Source of the DNA: Bombyx mori
Taxonomy: Eukaryota > Arthropoda > Insecta > Lepidoptera > Bombycidae
Reading direction: 5' to 3'
DNA length: 64,000 bases
NCBI RefSeq assembly: GCF_030269925.1
Contig: NC_085111.1
Span: 8,176,142-8,240,141 of the forward strand
The position numbers were made by a program, and so were the translations under genes. Of this stretch, positions 21,229 to 31,808 are shown piece by piece (position 1 is the stretch's first letter; each line of letters begins with the position of its first letter). The notes under the pieces were generated by a model. That model did no database searches. It had not been told where the DNA came from and saw only the letters and a list, made by a program, of their open reading frames with translations.

Positions 21229-22009
21229 CCTCCTTGGCTTTGAATTTAGAAGCCCATTGTGTCATGATCTCAATTAAATAAATAAAAAAGCTATTTCTAT
21301 ATATTAGTTAAAATAGAAATAGTCAAAAGCAACAGTATTCAGGTACTTATTTATAACAGTTCTAAAAACATAGCTACCACAGTTCATCGTAAAATAGATC
21401 ATAACTTTTCTAAAAAATATCATTCTTTTTTAACCTTAAATTACTGTTCTCGTTAAATGAAATAATTCATTTGAGTTTATACCTATACAAAAAGGTGATT
21501 TAAATAAATAAAAAACACTCAATTCATTCTAGATATTGAAATCTTATATAAGGCTAGGCCACTATTTTTCAATTACGATAAATTTAAAATTAGAATCGCT
21601 TCACATTATTATGTATTTAGATCTACATAAAAACAAGCAAAAAACACTTCCCACGATAGTGTGATCCAAGTTACGACTGAATAAGAACACAGAAATTTTT
21701 TCATTGAGAATCATAAACAAAATGATCTGTTCAATAGTAGGCGCGAACCGTAGTTGCTTTCTTTAATTTTATTGGAGAAAAACACGGTCTTTGTCCCAGC
21801 GAACAAATCGCTCGGGGATCGTATTATTTTGTGCGTAGATTTATCGACGCTGCCGGATCGGAGGGCCCTTTGTTGGGCTTTACCATAAATCTTTGTGCTA
21901 TTTAAACGGTTATTAGGACAGGAGCGATTGATGTCCACTAGAAACCCTCCGTGCGGCTGAGCACGTGAAAGCTATCTTCGGTTTTGTTTGTTTTTTTTTT
22001 TGTAGTGAT
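21229..22009. other. Unassigned DNA
   Basis: AT-rich to about 21700. A GC-richer unique stretch at 21720-21970 has no recognised coding content and could be a conserved noncoding element. Confidence 0.35.
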
Positions 22010-22274
22010 ATCTAAAATTCAGTCTCTCAGAACCGTTTGTGTTTCAAACTCATTACTGTTAATCATAATGTCATATTCATTGAGACCTTAGAACTTATAT
22101 CTCAAGGTGGGTGGCGCATTTACGTTGTAGATGTCTATGGGCTCCAGTAACCACTTAACACCAGGTGGGCTGTGAGCTCGTCCACTCATCTAAGCAATAA
22201 AAAATCTAAAATTCAGTCTCTCAGAACCGTTTGTGTTTAAAACTCATTATTGTTAATAATAATGTCATATTCAT
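22010..22274 (+). repeat. Long direct duplication (~71 bp) flanking a truncated Bm1
   Basis: The sequence from ATCTAAAATTCAGTCTCTC to ATGTCATATTCAT occurs at 22010-22080 and again at about 22205-22274 with only a few differences. Between the copies sits nothing but the last ~124 bp of a Bm1. Normal target-site duplications for LINE-mobilised SINEs are about 5-20 bp, so this one is unusually long. Confidence 0.85.
22081..22204 (+). mobile_element. Bm1 3' end, strongly 5'-truncated
   Basis: It begins at TGAGACCTTAGAACTTATAT and ends ATCTAAGCAATAAAAA. It matches the Bm1 3' third with almost no changes, so insertion was probably recent. Confidence 0.92.
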
Positions 22275-23083
22275 AAATAAGGGCTTTCTACTATCTTTGT
22301 ATTTTGTTTCTTTATATCGTTTGCACGTTCCGAAAGTAACACGCTATAAATCTTTGCATTCACCGTTCAAAATGCACGTCACTTGAATCACGGGGACACG
22401 ACGAAGATTTTGTTAAAAGAATTAAGGAAACGCAATAGACTACGAGCAGCTGAACGTTCTAAGAAAATCTGTCCTGCTGAGAGCACTCTGCTGTAATAAA
22501 TTTACTCTCAATTTATCTTTTTGTGGATTGCTGCTTGTAATAGCGGCCGGGCGTGGGAAATTCGACAAAAAGCCCACTGCGCTCTCTCTCTACTTTGCTC
22601 AGCAGACCCATTACACAAAACATTATTCCAAATTACACTGGGAGCGTTACGATAATGTTTTCGTTCATTTGATAAAATGAAAAACTGTTGTTTTTTAATT
22701 AATTCCCAACTAAATTACGGTTGGAGTCGGTCCCGCGTTTATTCTTTCCTGTCGCGGGGCATTCATGCGTTTTTGTATGAAAGGCTCAGTGGTTTTTGTA
22801 ATCGCCCAATGCTCTTAAAGTGGGTGGCCTGTAACTTATTGTATGTACGGAACTTAGTTAATTTAACATCAGATAAAGGTGCCGGTTTACCTATACAAAA
22901 AGTGGTCGAATTTAACAGATTTTTTTTTCTAATTGTACATGTATCGCATATGAAAGTTCAAGTTTCACTATTTTTTCGTAGCTTCCTAGACTGCACTCTA
23001 CATCGCGTGAGTGGAGCCCGCGCTCAATAGCGGGATGAAAGGTAGTAAGTATTATTTTCCAACAGTTTTAACAAATATTTTAT
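22275..23083. other. Unassigned DNA
   Basis: No gene or repeat recognised; the 117-residue open frame at 22677-23030 resembles nothing I know. Confidence 0.35.
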
Positions 23084-23285
23084 CCTTCTTCTCGCATGCA
23101 CTCTTGGCACAGTGGTCATGGTCATCATTTCGGGTGGTGGTGCGCTTCACCAGACGTCGCCATTCCTCGCGTACCGCTGCCCTTCTTATGCACTCGTTAA
23201 CGGGACCGTTTAGAGCTGCTTTTATTTGGTCCGTCCATCGTAATGGTGATCTGCCGCGCGGTCTTGTGCTCTTTTGTGCCAAGAA
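23084..23285 (-). pseudogene. LINE ORF2 C-terminal fragment, RTE-like
   Basis: Read on the minus strand it gives RPRGRSPLRWTDQI, REEWRRLV, then a His/Asp-rich end. This resembles the C-terminus that follows the RT in RTE-type lepidopteran LINEs. There is no RT core, so it is a short 5'-truncated remnant. TG/TA-rich simple sequence lies next to it at about 23296-23350. Confidence 0.6.
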
Positions 23286-23885
23286 TATATGAATATAAAG
23301 TAAGTATATGTATGTGTGTGTATGAGTGCGTATTTGTATGTATATATATTGTTTTGCATCTTGTAATATGTTTATATTATTATATGTAATGTTTACTGTA
23401 TGCACTAGATTTGTGTCCCTAATTCTTCTTTCCTTTTGCGGGCCTACTGGAAGAGATTTCAACATGAAATATGTAGTGCCTTGTACACTGTTGTCGTGTT
23501 TCTTCTAACAGCTGTGGGTACAAAATATATTAAATAAAATAAATAAAAATAAATAAGTTTCTGTCGATGCCCTGCACCACAAGGGCGCTTAACTGGGTCG
23601 TCACCCCGCCGCGACACATGTCCGAAGAAAGTGAGGATGCGACCCTGAACGATGGAGGATAGTCGCTGCTTGATGCCAAGTTCCTGTAGAATTGACTGGA
23701 TACGTTCTGAACTCCGTCCACGATATTTGCAGCTTTCTTCTCCAGCACCAGTATTTTACTAATATAATATTTTCTAAGTATTAACATACACCGAATTACG
23801 TCAAAATCAGTTATGTGGTTTGAGCATCAAAACGTTTTATAACAGACAGACAGATTTACTTTCGTATTACTTTACGCTTCTAATC
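23286..23885. other. Unassigned DNA
   Basis: A TG/TA-rich simple stretch is followed by sequence with no recognised gene. The GC-richer part at 23570-23700 may be degraded LINE sequence. Confidence 0.35.
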
Positions 23886-24215
23886 TTTTTTTTTTTATTT
23901 CCTACCTAAGCTAATAGCCTTGAGAGGCTATTACAGGGTAACCTTAACTAGTAGGTGAGCTCACGGGGCTCAACGCCCTAGCAAGAGCAGTGCTTCGCAG
24001 AGTCTACCACCGGATCGGAAACGCGACCCACTGAGAAGATCTGGCCAGAAACTCAGTGGGCTGTGTTTCTAACTATCCTCTTTATACTGGTACTGGTATT
24101 TTATAAGATGTGACCGAACAGGAACAGTCGTCGCATTCGACGAGAACGGTGACTGTTGCTTGGAAATCCTAAAAGCACCGATAGTGGATCGAGAAGATCC
24201 GAAATTACGTGACAA
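23886..24215 (-). mobile_element. Jockey-like LINE 3' end
   Basis: Starts with a T-run, then the reverse of the 3' UTR seen at 7612-7806, including the stem-loop at 24027-24060. It continues into the reverse of the ORF2 C-terminus (ACGGTG, AAGCACCG, GATCCG blocks). It is 5'-truncated and diverged, with a replaced or scrambled piece at about 24070-24140. Confidence 0.85.
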
Positions 24216-24545
24216 CAATCACGAAGACTGTAAATTATTAAATTAAAAACGAACACTGCAGCTTTAACGAAAACATTTCACTGTTACAGCGACATACGAG
24301 AACACACCTAAGAAAATGTAAAGCTTAGGAAAGTGAAAAGTGAAAGTTTTTTTGGGGGTAGGTGTCAAAAGTGAAACAAGTGCTTTAAGTTTGAAAATTA
24401 AAATTAATTCATTTTATTTACATTATAAAGATTTTGTGATCCTTTTGTGTGTCATTAAGTATATATATGCATTTTGGCAATATTTACATGATTTAAGCCA
24501 ATAAAAATACCACCTGCCAGCACCCCTTGAAACAGAAACATAACT

Positions 24546-25289
24546 ATGTCGCAATTATCTGCGATTGAGGTTGCTCAAAGAAACTTGGAAGAGTGCTTCA
24601 CGAAAAGAATGGCCGATCTTGAGGCACAGCTTCATGCTGGAGGGCCTGCGAAGGATACAGTCTCCAAGGTTGCGGAGGAATTCCGAACATTCCGGGAACT
24701 TATATTCTCTATGTTGAAACTTCTTCGACAGCAGATTGGTGAGTGCAATCGACTGGTTGATGCGATCGAGACCAGACATCGTCGAAAAAACCTCATCTTT
24801 CTGGGAGTCCCTGAAGTTCAAAACGAAGACTGCACCGCTGCCATCTTGGATATTTTGCATAAAAAAATGCTTCTGAATACCTCTGCTGCTGACTTCAATG
24901 TGTGTCACCGTATAGGAGCCACTAATAAGGATCATCACCGCCCAATCCTGGTCAGATTGAAATGCTTAGATACACGGATGTCGATTTGGAGGACGAAGTC
25001 CAAACTTAAAGGTTCTCCTGTGTCCATCAAGGAATTCCTTACAAAATCTCGACAGGCGGTGTTCGGCAAGAGCCGTCAGTATTTTGGTGTGCGTCAATGT
25101 TGGACGCAAGACGGGGTCGTTATTATCAAGGCTGCGGATGGAAATCGTCACAGATTGACCACTATGGATGAGTTTAGCGACCTCGCAGTTAAATATCCTA
25201 TTGTGGATGGTAAGCCAACATCAGCTAAGGGCAGCGTCTCTAAGGCGGCACCGGCTATCACTGTGAACTCGAAATTGCGGAAGACCTAG
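24546..25289 (+). CDS. LINE ORF1 protein, 247 aa
   Basis: This should be an RNA-binding, nucleic-acid chaperone partner of the element's reverse transcriptase. Residues ~1-75 look like an alpha-helical coiled coil rich in Glu, Gln, Leu and Arg. From residue ~79 (RRKNLIFLGVPE) to ~140 (CHRIGATNKDHHRPILVRL) the sequence follows the RRM-like fold of L1-type ORF1 proteins. A C-terminal domain (IKEFLTKSR to GVRQCWTQDGVVIIKA) comes next. There are no CCHC zinc knuckles, unlike many Jockey/R1 ORF1 proteins. The start is the first Met after the leader. It is intact and is followed by ORF2 739 bp downstream in a different arrangement from the tightly spaced ORFs of many LINEs. Confidence 0.85.
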   Translation: MSQLSAIEVAQRNLEECFTKRMADLEAQLHAGGPAKDTVSKVAEEFRTFRELIFSMLKLLRQQIGECNRLVDAIETRHRRKNLIFLGVPEVQNEDCTAAILDILHKKMLLNTSAADFNVCHRIGATNKDHHRPILVRLKCLDTRMSIWRTKSKLKGSPVSIKEFLTKSRQAVFGKSRQYFGVRQCWTQDGVVIIKAADGNRHRLTTMDEFSDLAVKYPIVDGKPTSAKGSVSKAAPAITVNSKLRKT

Positions 25290-26028
25290 TGGCCTGTGTT
25301 TGTGTTTTTTGTTTTTTTTTTCACTTTAATTACTTAAGATTATTCGACTTTCACTAATATATTTAGTCTTATGACTTCACAACGTATGTATATCATTATT
25401 TTCGTTTCACAATTTATGATTTGATGATTTAAATGTTTATCATTGGATTTATTATTTTTCACTTTTACTTTTATTCACGTATTGTTAATGTTGATATGTT
25501 TCGTGGGTAGATTAGTGGCATCACGGATTATATATTGTCATTGGCAAATGTTAATGTGTTTGTGGGTAGTCTTGTTAAAATAATTAATTCTGTAAATTTG
25601 ACACTTGACAGACTGTTTTAATTGACTGCGTTCACAGATAAAATTTGCCTTGTAGTTTACTTTTTTGAAGTTTTAATCAGAATATTGTTGTGGAGATTTG
25701 ATCTTCATTATTCTAATTAATTGGTTTTTTTTTATTGTAAATTATGGCCTTTATTATGTTTTTCGTTATTAATATTCTTTATTTTCTGTTTCTGTTTTAT
25801 AAGGTATTGTAATTTTTTTTGTTTTGTTTTGTATCATCATCCTGTGTATATCAGCTGGCGGGTGGTGCAGAGACATTGCGCGTGCATTACTTTTAAATTT
25901 AATCCTTATTTTTATTATATGGTAGTATAGTTATATTTATTTTAGTTTATTTTATATATTTATTTATTTATTTTATTATAATAGTATAGTTATAGTTATA
26001 TTATTCTGTTATATTTAATTTCTATACA
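25290..26028 (+). other. AT-rich inter-ORF spacer of the LINE
   Basis: 739 bp of very T-rich sequence between ORF1 and ORF2, without a long frame continuing either ORF. It raises the question of how ORF2 is translated. An internal ribosome entry site, re-initiation or a separate transcript are all possible. Immediately upstream of ORF2 the sequence is almost pure T/A. Confidence 0.7.
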
Positions 26029-28977
26029 ATGGAATGTATTGATGATTCGTTTCTTTCTGCTAATGATTCTATGCTGTCATCTGATAACGATAGTTATTGT
26101 TCACTTCCCGATTCCCTTGGAGACTGTATACGGCAGACGTTTGATAAATCATCTGACTGCCTTTTAAATGTATGTCACATTAATGCTCAAAGTATACCAA
26201 GTCACTACAGTGACTTATTCATTACTTTCACTAACACTAACGTTCATGCTGTCTTGATTTCTGAGAGTTGGCTTAAGCCTCATTTACCTTCTGCTATCTA
26301 CCCTCTCGATGGCTTTACTTTAATACGGAATGATCGTATCGATGCCCGAGGGGGCGGCGTTGCTATATATCTCCGCAGTAACATTACTTATAAAACAATA
26401 GCTTGCTCGTCTGCTGATTCTTCTACACCTGTGGAATATCTCTTTCTTGAAATTTCTATGAAGGGAGCAAAAATTGTTCTCGGTGTCGTATACTGTCCCC
26501 CCAACGTCGACTACTTCTCCAGTCTCGAGCCGATTCTGGAATCTTTAGGGTCAGATTATTCACATCACATTATCATGGGAGATTTCAACACCAACTTCAT
26601 AGCTCCTTTATCCTCTCGTTCCCGTAAACTTCAGGAAATCATTAGGTCTACTGGTCTTCATGTCTTGCCTCTACAGGCTACTCACCACAACATTAATGGC
26701 GATGATACTTGGCTAGACCTAATGCTGACCTCCACTCCTACCTCTGTACCCACTCACGGTCAATATCCTGCTCCTGGTTTTTCCCATCACGACCTCATCT
26801 TTTTATCCTATACGATTAAACCTCCTAAACCACAGCCCAGGGTTTTGTCCATGCGTAGTTTTGGTCGTATGAATAAGGAAAATCTATGCAAAGACGCTTC
26901 TAAAGTGGACTGGGACCCACTAATATCTTCACCCTCGGTAGATGAAAAGGTTCACATATTCAATGAGGTTGTCCTTGGGCTTTACAACACTCATGCGCCT
27001 ATCAGAAAAATTAAACTAAAACGCCCACCAGCTCCTTGGATGACTGAAGGTATTCGGATGGCTATGAGGCGACGGGATCGGGCTTTTCGAAAATTTAGGA
27101 GGAATCGGTGTAATGATAACTGGACTAAATTTAAAGTGTCGAGGAACCGGTGCAATCAGATGATACGTAACGCTAAACGACGCCACATTCTAGAAAACAT
27201 AAATTCCGCTTCGCCTGCCGATATTTGGAAATTCCTTGGAACTCTGGGTATTGGCAGACAGCGTCACTCTGATTTTCAGGCGACGATAAGTTTGAATGAC
27301 ATCAACTTTCATTTCTCCTCTGCTACACCACTAAATAATCAAACGAAATGTCGCACCTTGAACTACCTGAATGGTTTGTCTCGACTTAATGTTGACTCCT
27401 TTGAATTTTCTTCGGTTGCTGTGGATGAGATCAAAAATATTATCCTGTCCATAAAATCGAACGCCGTGGGTTGTGACAATATAAGTCGCCGTATGATCGT
27501 CACAATCCTGGATCATCTTCTGCCAGCTATATGGCACATCACAAATTTTTCCCTATCATCAGGCTCTTTTCCTTCATTGTGGCGTAAGGCTTATGTTCTT
27601 CCTTTACCTAAAATTCCTAACCCTTCCCTTCCAAATCACTTCAGGCCCATATCTATTCTTCCCTTTCTATCCAAGGTGATAGAGGCCTGCGTACACAAAC
27701 AATTGTCGCAGTTTATTTTCCCGAACAACCTATTGAGCCCTTACCAGTCTGGCTTCCGACCAGGTCACTCCACCGTTTCCGCTCTCCTTAAAGTGGTTGG
27801 CGACATTAGGACAGGTATGCAAGACACTAAAGTCACAGTACTGGTACTAATTGATTTTTCAAATGCGTTCAATGCCGTCAATCACGATATCCTCCTATCT
27901 ATTTTGTCCTATATTATGATCTCTCCTACAGCACTGGAATGGTTTTCATCATATCTTCGGGGACGCCAGCAGTGTACTCGTATTGATGACACCTCTTCAA
28001 GTTGGTGTAATGTCAACTCTGGCGTGCCCCAGGGCGGTATTTTGTCTCCATTATTATTTTCTATTTTTATAAATTTCTTAACACATAATCTTCAGTGTGC
28101 GTATCATCTGTATGCTGATGACTTGCAGCTTTATAGACAGACGACTGTGGAGTCTATTTCTCAGGCAATAAACCAGCTAAATAAGGATCTGGACTACATA
28201 TGCAGTTGGTCAACTAAGTTTGGCTTAACTGTGAATCCAACGAAATGCCAAGCCATTATTGTGGGCAGTCCTCGTATGATCCAACGCTTAACTACTATGT
28301 CTCTCCCACCTATATTCTACAATGGTACAGCAATTCCCCTAAGTTCCGTGGTTAAGAACCTAGGCCTTTACATAGACTCCACACTCGACTGGAAAGCTCA
28401 AGTATCTTACGTTGGACAAAGAACCTCTGGAATTCTTCGTGCTCTGTATCGCCTCAAGAATTTCTTACCATCAGCGACCAAGACTATGCTAGTACAAGCC
28501 TTGATCTTCCCTATAATTGATTATGGTGATGTGTGTTATTTTGACCTGAATGCAGACCTTCTTAATAAACTTGATCGTCTTCTTAATAACTGCATTCGAT
28601 TTATTTTTAATCTTCGTAAATATGATCATATATCTTCCTATCGTGCTCAGCTCAAACTTCTACCGATTCGCCAGCGTCGTAATTTACGTGCACTGACGAC
28701 TCTTCATTCCTTACTTATGTCTCCCGAACCTCCTTCCTATCTAACTTCCTATTTTCAATATCTTCACTCCAGCCATGAGCGGGCCCTACGTTCTCTCAAT
28801 AGCCTATTAATTCGTTGTCCCACACATAGTTCTAGTTATGTTCGTAACTCTTTCGTCGTGCAATCTGTTCTGCTATGGAATGCGCTTCCTCTCGAGATCA
28901 GGACTATTACTAACCGCTGCACGTTCAAGTTAAGGGTTCGGCGAATGCTGTTGGAAAAGTTAGCGGAATCGTCATGA
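26029..28977 (+). CDS. LINE ORF2: endonuclease plus reverse transcriptase, 982 aa, intact
   Basis: N-terminal AP-type endonuclease, residues ~45-265: CHINAQSI (Asn), ISESWL (Glu near 79), VVYCPPNVDY, IIMGDFNTNF (Asp near 185) and the terminal SHHDLIF (His-His-Asp at 253-255). Reverse transcriptase, ~470-760: HFRPISILPFLSKVIE, LIDFSNAFNAVNHDIL (first Asp), NSGVPQGGILSPLLFSIFIN near 665 and YADDLQLY (Asp pair 697-698). The C-terminal ~200 residues contain the LLWNALPLEIR block common in this group. No RNase H domain is seen. The endonuclease nicks target DNA and the RT copies the element RNA from that nick. No stop or frameshift was found, so this copy could be catalytically competent. Confidence 0.92.
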   Translation: MECIDDSFLSANDSMLSSDNDSYCSLPDSLGDCIRQTFDKSSDCLLNVCHINAQSIPSHYSDLFITFTNTNVHAVLISESWLKPHLPSAIYPLDGFTLIRNDRIDARGGGVAIYLRSNITYKTIACSSADSSTPVEYLFLEISMKGAKIVLGVVYCPPNVDYFSSLEPILESLGSDYSHHIIMGDFNTNFIAPLSSRSRKLQEIIRSTGLHVLPLQATHHNINGDDTWLDLMLTSTPTSVPTHGQYPAPGFSHHDLIFLSYTIKPPKPQPRVLSMRSFGRMNKENLCKDASKVDWDPLISSPSVDEKVHIFNEVVLGLYNTHAPIRKIKLKRPPAPWMTEGIRMAMRRRDRAFRKFRRNRCNDNWTKFKVSRNRCNQMIRNAKRRHILENINSASPADIWKFLGTLGIGRQRHSDFQATISLNDINFHFSSATPLNNQTKCRTLNYLNGLSRLNVDSFEFSSVAVDEIKNIILSIKSNAVGCDNISRRMIVTILDHLLPAIWHITNFSLSSGSFPSLWRKAYVLPLPKIPNPSLPNHFRPISILPFLSKVIEACVHKQLSQFIFPNNLLSPYQSGFRPGHSTVSALLKVVGDIRTGMQDTKVTVLVLIDFSNAFNAVNHDILLSILSYIMISPTALEWFSSYLRGRQQCTRIDDTSSSWCNVNSGVPQGGILSPLLFSIFINFLTHNLQCAYHLYADDLQLYRQTTVESISQAINQLNKDLDYICSWSTKFGLTVNPTKCQAIIVGSPRMIQRLTTMSLPPIFYNGTAIPLSSVVKNLGLYIDSTLDWKAQVSYVGQRTSGILRALYRLKNFLPSATKTMLVQALIFPIIDYGDVCYFDLNADLLNKLDRLLNNCIRFIFNLRKYDHISSYRAQLKLLPIRQRRNLRALTTLHSLLMSPEPPSYLTSYFQYLHSSHERALRSLNSLLIRCPTHSSSYVRNSFVVQSVLLWNALPLEIRTITNRCTFKLRVRRMLLEKLAESS

Positions 28978-29197
28978 ACTTGATGAAGTTATTTGTTAAG
29001 GAAATTTATTAATATATTCCTTTTAATACTGTATAAACTATTATATGTATGTATGTGTGTATATATGTATGTATGTATATGTATATGTGATTTTGTATAT
29101 ATGTAGATATACTTTTTTGTATGTATTCGTTACCTAATATAAATTTCATTGCACCTACCACTATTTACTCTGCACTACCTTTGGTTGACTGGTAGAG

Positions 29198-29237
29198 AAT
29201 GCCTTAGGCATTAAGTCCGCCAATGTAAATTTTACAT
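29198..29237 (+). promoter_or_regulatory. Two 3'-terminal hairpins of the LINE
   Basis: AATGCC (29198-29203) faces GGCATT (29207-29212). ATGTAAA (29223-29229) faces TTTACAT (29231-29237), just before the (AATA)n tail. In the relative at 34476-34522 the same two hairpins exist with different bases but kept pairing. This suggests a structure read by the reverse transcriptase. Confidence 0.55.
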
Positions 29238-29263
29238 GAAGTGTAATAAATAAATAAATAAAA

Positions 29264-30138
29264 CAAAAAAAAAACCCATATAAATCCGATAGAATCGAAG
29301 GATAATCTTTAACAATCAACTACTGAATTTGAACAGCTTTTGCTTCGATACCGTCTTCCCGAGTAGTGAGGCTATTAAATATTTTATAACCTACCGACCT
29401 GTCACCATACGTGCTCCACGGGTAGACATTTGGCGCATTTTATAGTCTGCATTCATTTTTGTACGCTACAACGAAGCCACATTACTGAATTCCATTTTGT
29501 TTATAAAAAAAGAACGATAAAATAGGCAAATCAGGTTACGACCTATTAAACAGCAAACTGTGAGCGGATGCTACTGACATTACATGGTTCAATTAAATAA
29601 GTTTTTTGATTTGAGTTGTTTTTAATTTTTGTTGTTTTTTTTTCAATTTGAACCTTCAACTAAACTGTCATTAGTTCGTTATTTAAATCAATAAATTAGC
29701 ATAAATAAAAATAATAAATGATTAAGAATACTATTGTTAGGTACGCATTGGCGTTGTTGGTACGCATTGGTAAAACACATTCGAGATTTCCACCTCATGT
29801 TTTAGGATAGGCCACCACGTAGTGATAGGCTCTGGTTTCTGCTTAATCCCTACGGGCCGTGTGCTTTTCTGCTCATGTAAAGCGATAAAAAAATATTAAT
29901 TTTGAAAATTAGTTTTTTTAATTATAATTTTCACAAGGTTATTTAAAAACATGAAAAATATATAAATATTGGATTTTGTCACCTTTTTATTGGGTTTTCA
30001 ATTTAGTAAGGGCGTATTTGATCTGTTGTTACTAGGCTAACAGTAAAATACTTAGAAAATATGAATAAAAGTAAAACAATATATTATGAATCTACTTAAT
30101 TACACTATTCACCCGATGATTGTATATTGACTGTTTCA
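29264..30138. other. Unassigned AT-rich DNA
   Basis: No gene or repeat recognised. Confidence 0.35.
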
Positions 30139-30390
30139 AAATTTCTAATAAAATACGTATTTAAAAGGCATTCGCAAATTACATCCAAGATGAAGGACAT
30201 CGACTAATAAAAATCAAACCTGCATTATAATTAAAATTTTCGTAATCACTTGTGTTAGTCTGTCTTGTGTGCCTCCGCAGAGAATTGCCGAAATCTCACT
30301 TTTTTATGTCTAGAAGTACCTACAAATGCGTCCCGGTTTGATTCATTCATAAAAGTCTTATTACACGTCTCAAGGTCGGTAGCGGCAATC
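30139..30390 (+). mobile_element. Old degraded Bm1-related SINE
   Basis: CTAATAAAATACGTATTTAA, then AAGATGAAGGACATCG and AATAAAAATCAAACC are in Bm1 order. Downstream blocks (GTCTCAAGGT, GGTAGCGGC) are barely recognisable. The head is missing. Confidence 0.6.
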
Positions 30391-31808
30391 ACGTGTTATC
30401 CATGGTAACCGCTTATCACGTTGGGTCGTGGTATCGCTATATGATCCGCTATAAGTCCATTAAACCAGCATTTATGTAGTAACAAAGAAAAAATAAGTCC
30501 AAATACTTGCGTTTGATGATATATGTTAAAGTAGATTACTGAAAACTTTTTCTTTGTAATTGTCGTTATTATTTTATGAGTAATAGAACTAATATATTTT
30601 CTACGATGATAGCAATAAGCAACAACGTTCTGATTGCGATATAAACTGAATTTTTATTTTTTACAGTTTTCGAATTCGGGTTTAATAGTGACTGCGAAAC
30701 ACTGAGCTTAAATCATTTACGGACAGCATATCTTTGAACGTAAACAATTCGATCCTGACAAGGTTAGTTTAAAAAATTACAAAACCACAGTAACCGATTA
30801 CGCAGTTGAAACCTCAAAACCAATTAAACATTCTATTAAGTACAATTATGCTTGTTATTTATCCACACAGCCGTCCAGCTGCGCACACTGTTATTTACGT
30901 CCCCCCTGTGAACAATTTGGAAGACAACAAATGATTTTGACAAGACACTTGATTTACTTGCATTGAGCGCAGCCACGATCTTCGCCGATAAGCCATTTGT
31001 AATTTTATAAGCCACAGCATTAGGTATTTCAATCAGATTCACCGTACAAATAAAGATCTTCCACTGAGACTAATGGGGTGTATATAATTCGCAAAAGACT
31101 CCATTGAATGGAAGTCTCTGAGATTTATCACTACAGGGTTCTGGCAAGATGCCTCCTGGCAAGCGTTGATTATGCATTTCTTAAACGTTTCCCTATGAAA
31201 CGTAATTATTTCATGCATTCTTTAGCTCCTTTTAGTTGGTTCAAACAAATTTGATTTCACCAATTAAAATGATTACGTAAATACATGTTCTGTAATAAAT
31301 AATAAATAAAAACATAACATTCTGTCGATGCCAATTAAAATATCCCTGTTGATAATGGCCTTAATAGATCATTTATTTTGTGTTGTTTAGCATTTTTAAT
31401 TGGTACAGGAAATGAAATTTCACTGTGATTGGTTTTAGAGCGTAATAAAGTATAATAAGTTTTGTTGTTTATTTTATTAGTTACAGCTTAGTTATGTCAG
31501 TTGATATGTGCATTATTACGGTACTCCAATTTGAGTGCTGTATTTGTCTGTTATCGGTATGTGTAATAATACGATCGATTGATCAGCTGGTAGAAAAAGC
31601 TAAGAAGAGAATATCAGACTAGGCGGCAGATCTTCTGTAAGATGGACTGCTTGCTATGTGGAGCAACAAATTGTCCCATGCACGAATTAACCAGACGTCA
31701 CTTTTTCAGGTTGCGCACGTGAAGAAGTGACGTCAGGTAAGAAAATACGCTACTTTACACACATGGCTACGACCGCTGTAGCCACGAAAAAGAAGCAGAT
31801 AATCTTCT
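30391..31808. other. Unassigned DNA with one orphan open frame
   Basis: On the minus strand, 30836 to about 31080 is open and reads like ordinary protein (VAALNASKSSVLSKSF, VVFQIVHRGDVNNSV). I do not recognise it and see no splice signals that convince me. The rest is AT-rich and featureless. Confidence 0.3.

Larger units (their letters stand above)
24230..29263 (+). mobile_element. Apparently complete two-ORF non-LTR retrotransposon (CR1/Jockey-like)
   Basis: It has a 5' UTR, an ORF1, a 739-bp AT-rich spacer, an ORF2 with endonuclease and reverse transcriptase, and a ~285-bp 3' UTR ending in an (AATA)n tail at 29245-29263. Both frames are open from Met to stop. The exact 5' end is uncertain: it lies after the truncated LINE that ends near 24215. 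I found no target-site duplication. A diverged relative lies at 34025-34557. I place it in the CR1/Jockey group from its motifs; the precise clade needs a phylogeny. Confidence 0.88.

Noticed and set aside
22677..23030. 117-residue plus-strand frame as a gene
   Set aside because: Aromatic/Leu-rich chance composition, no motif, and it ends beside LINE debris.
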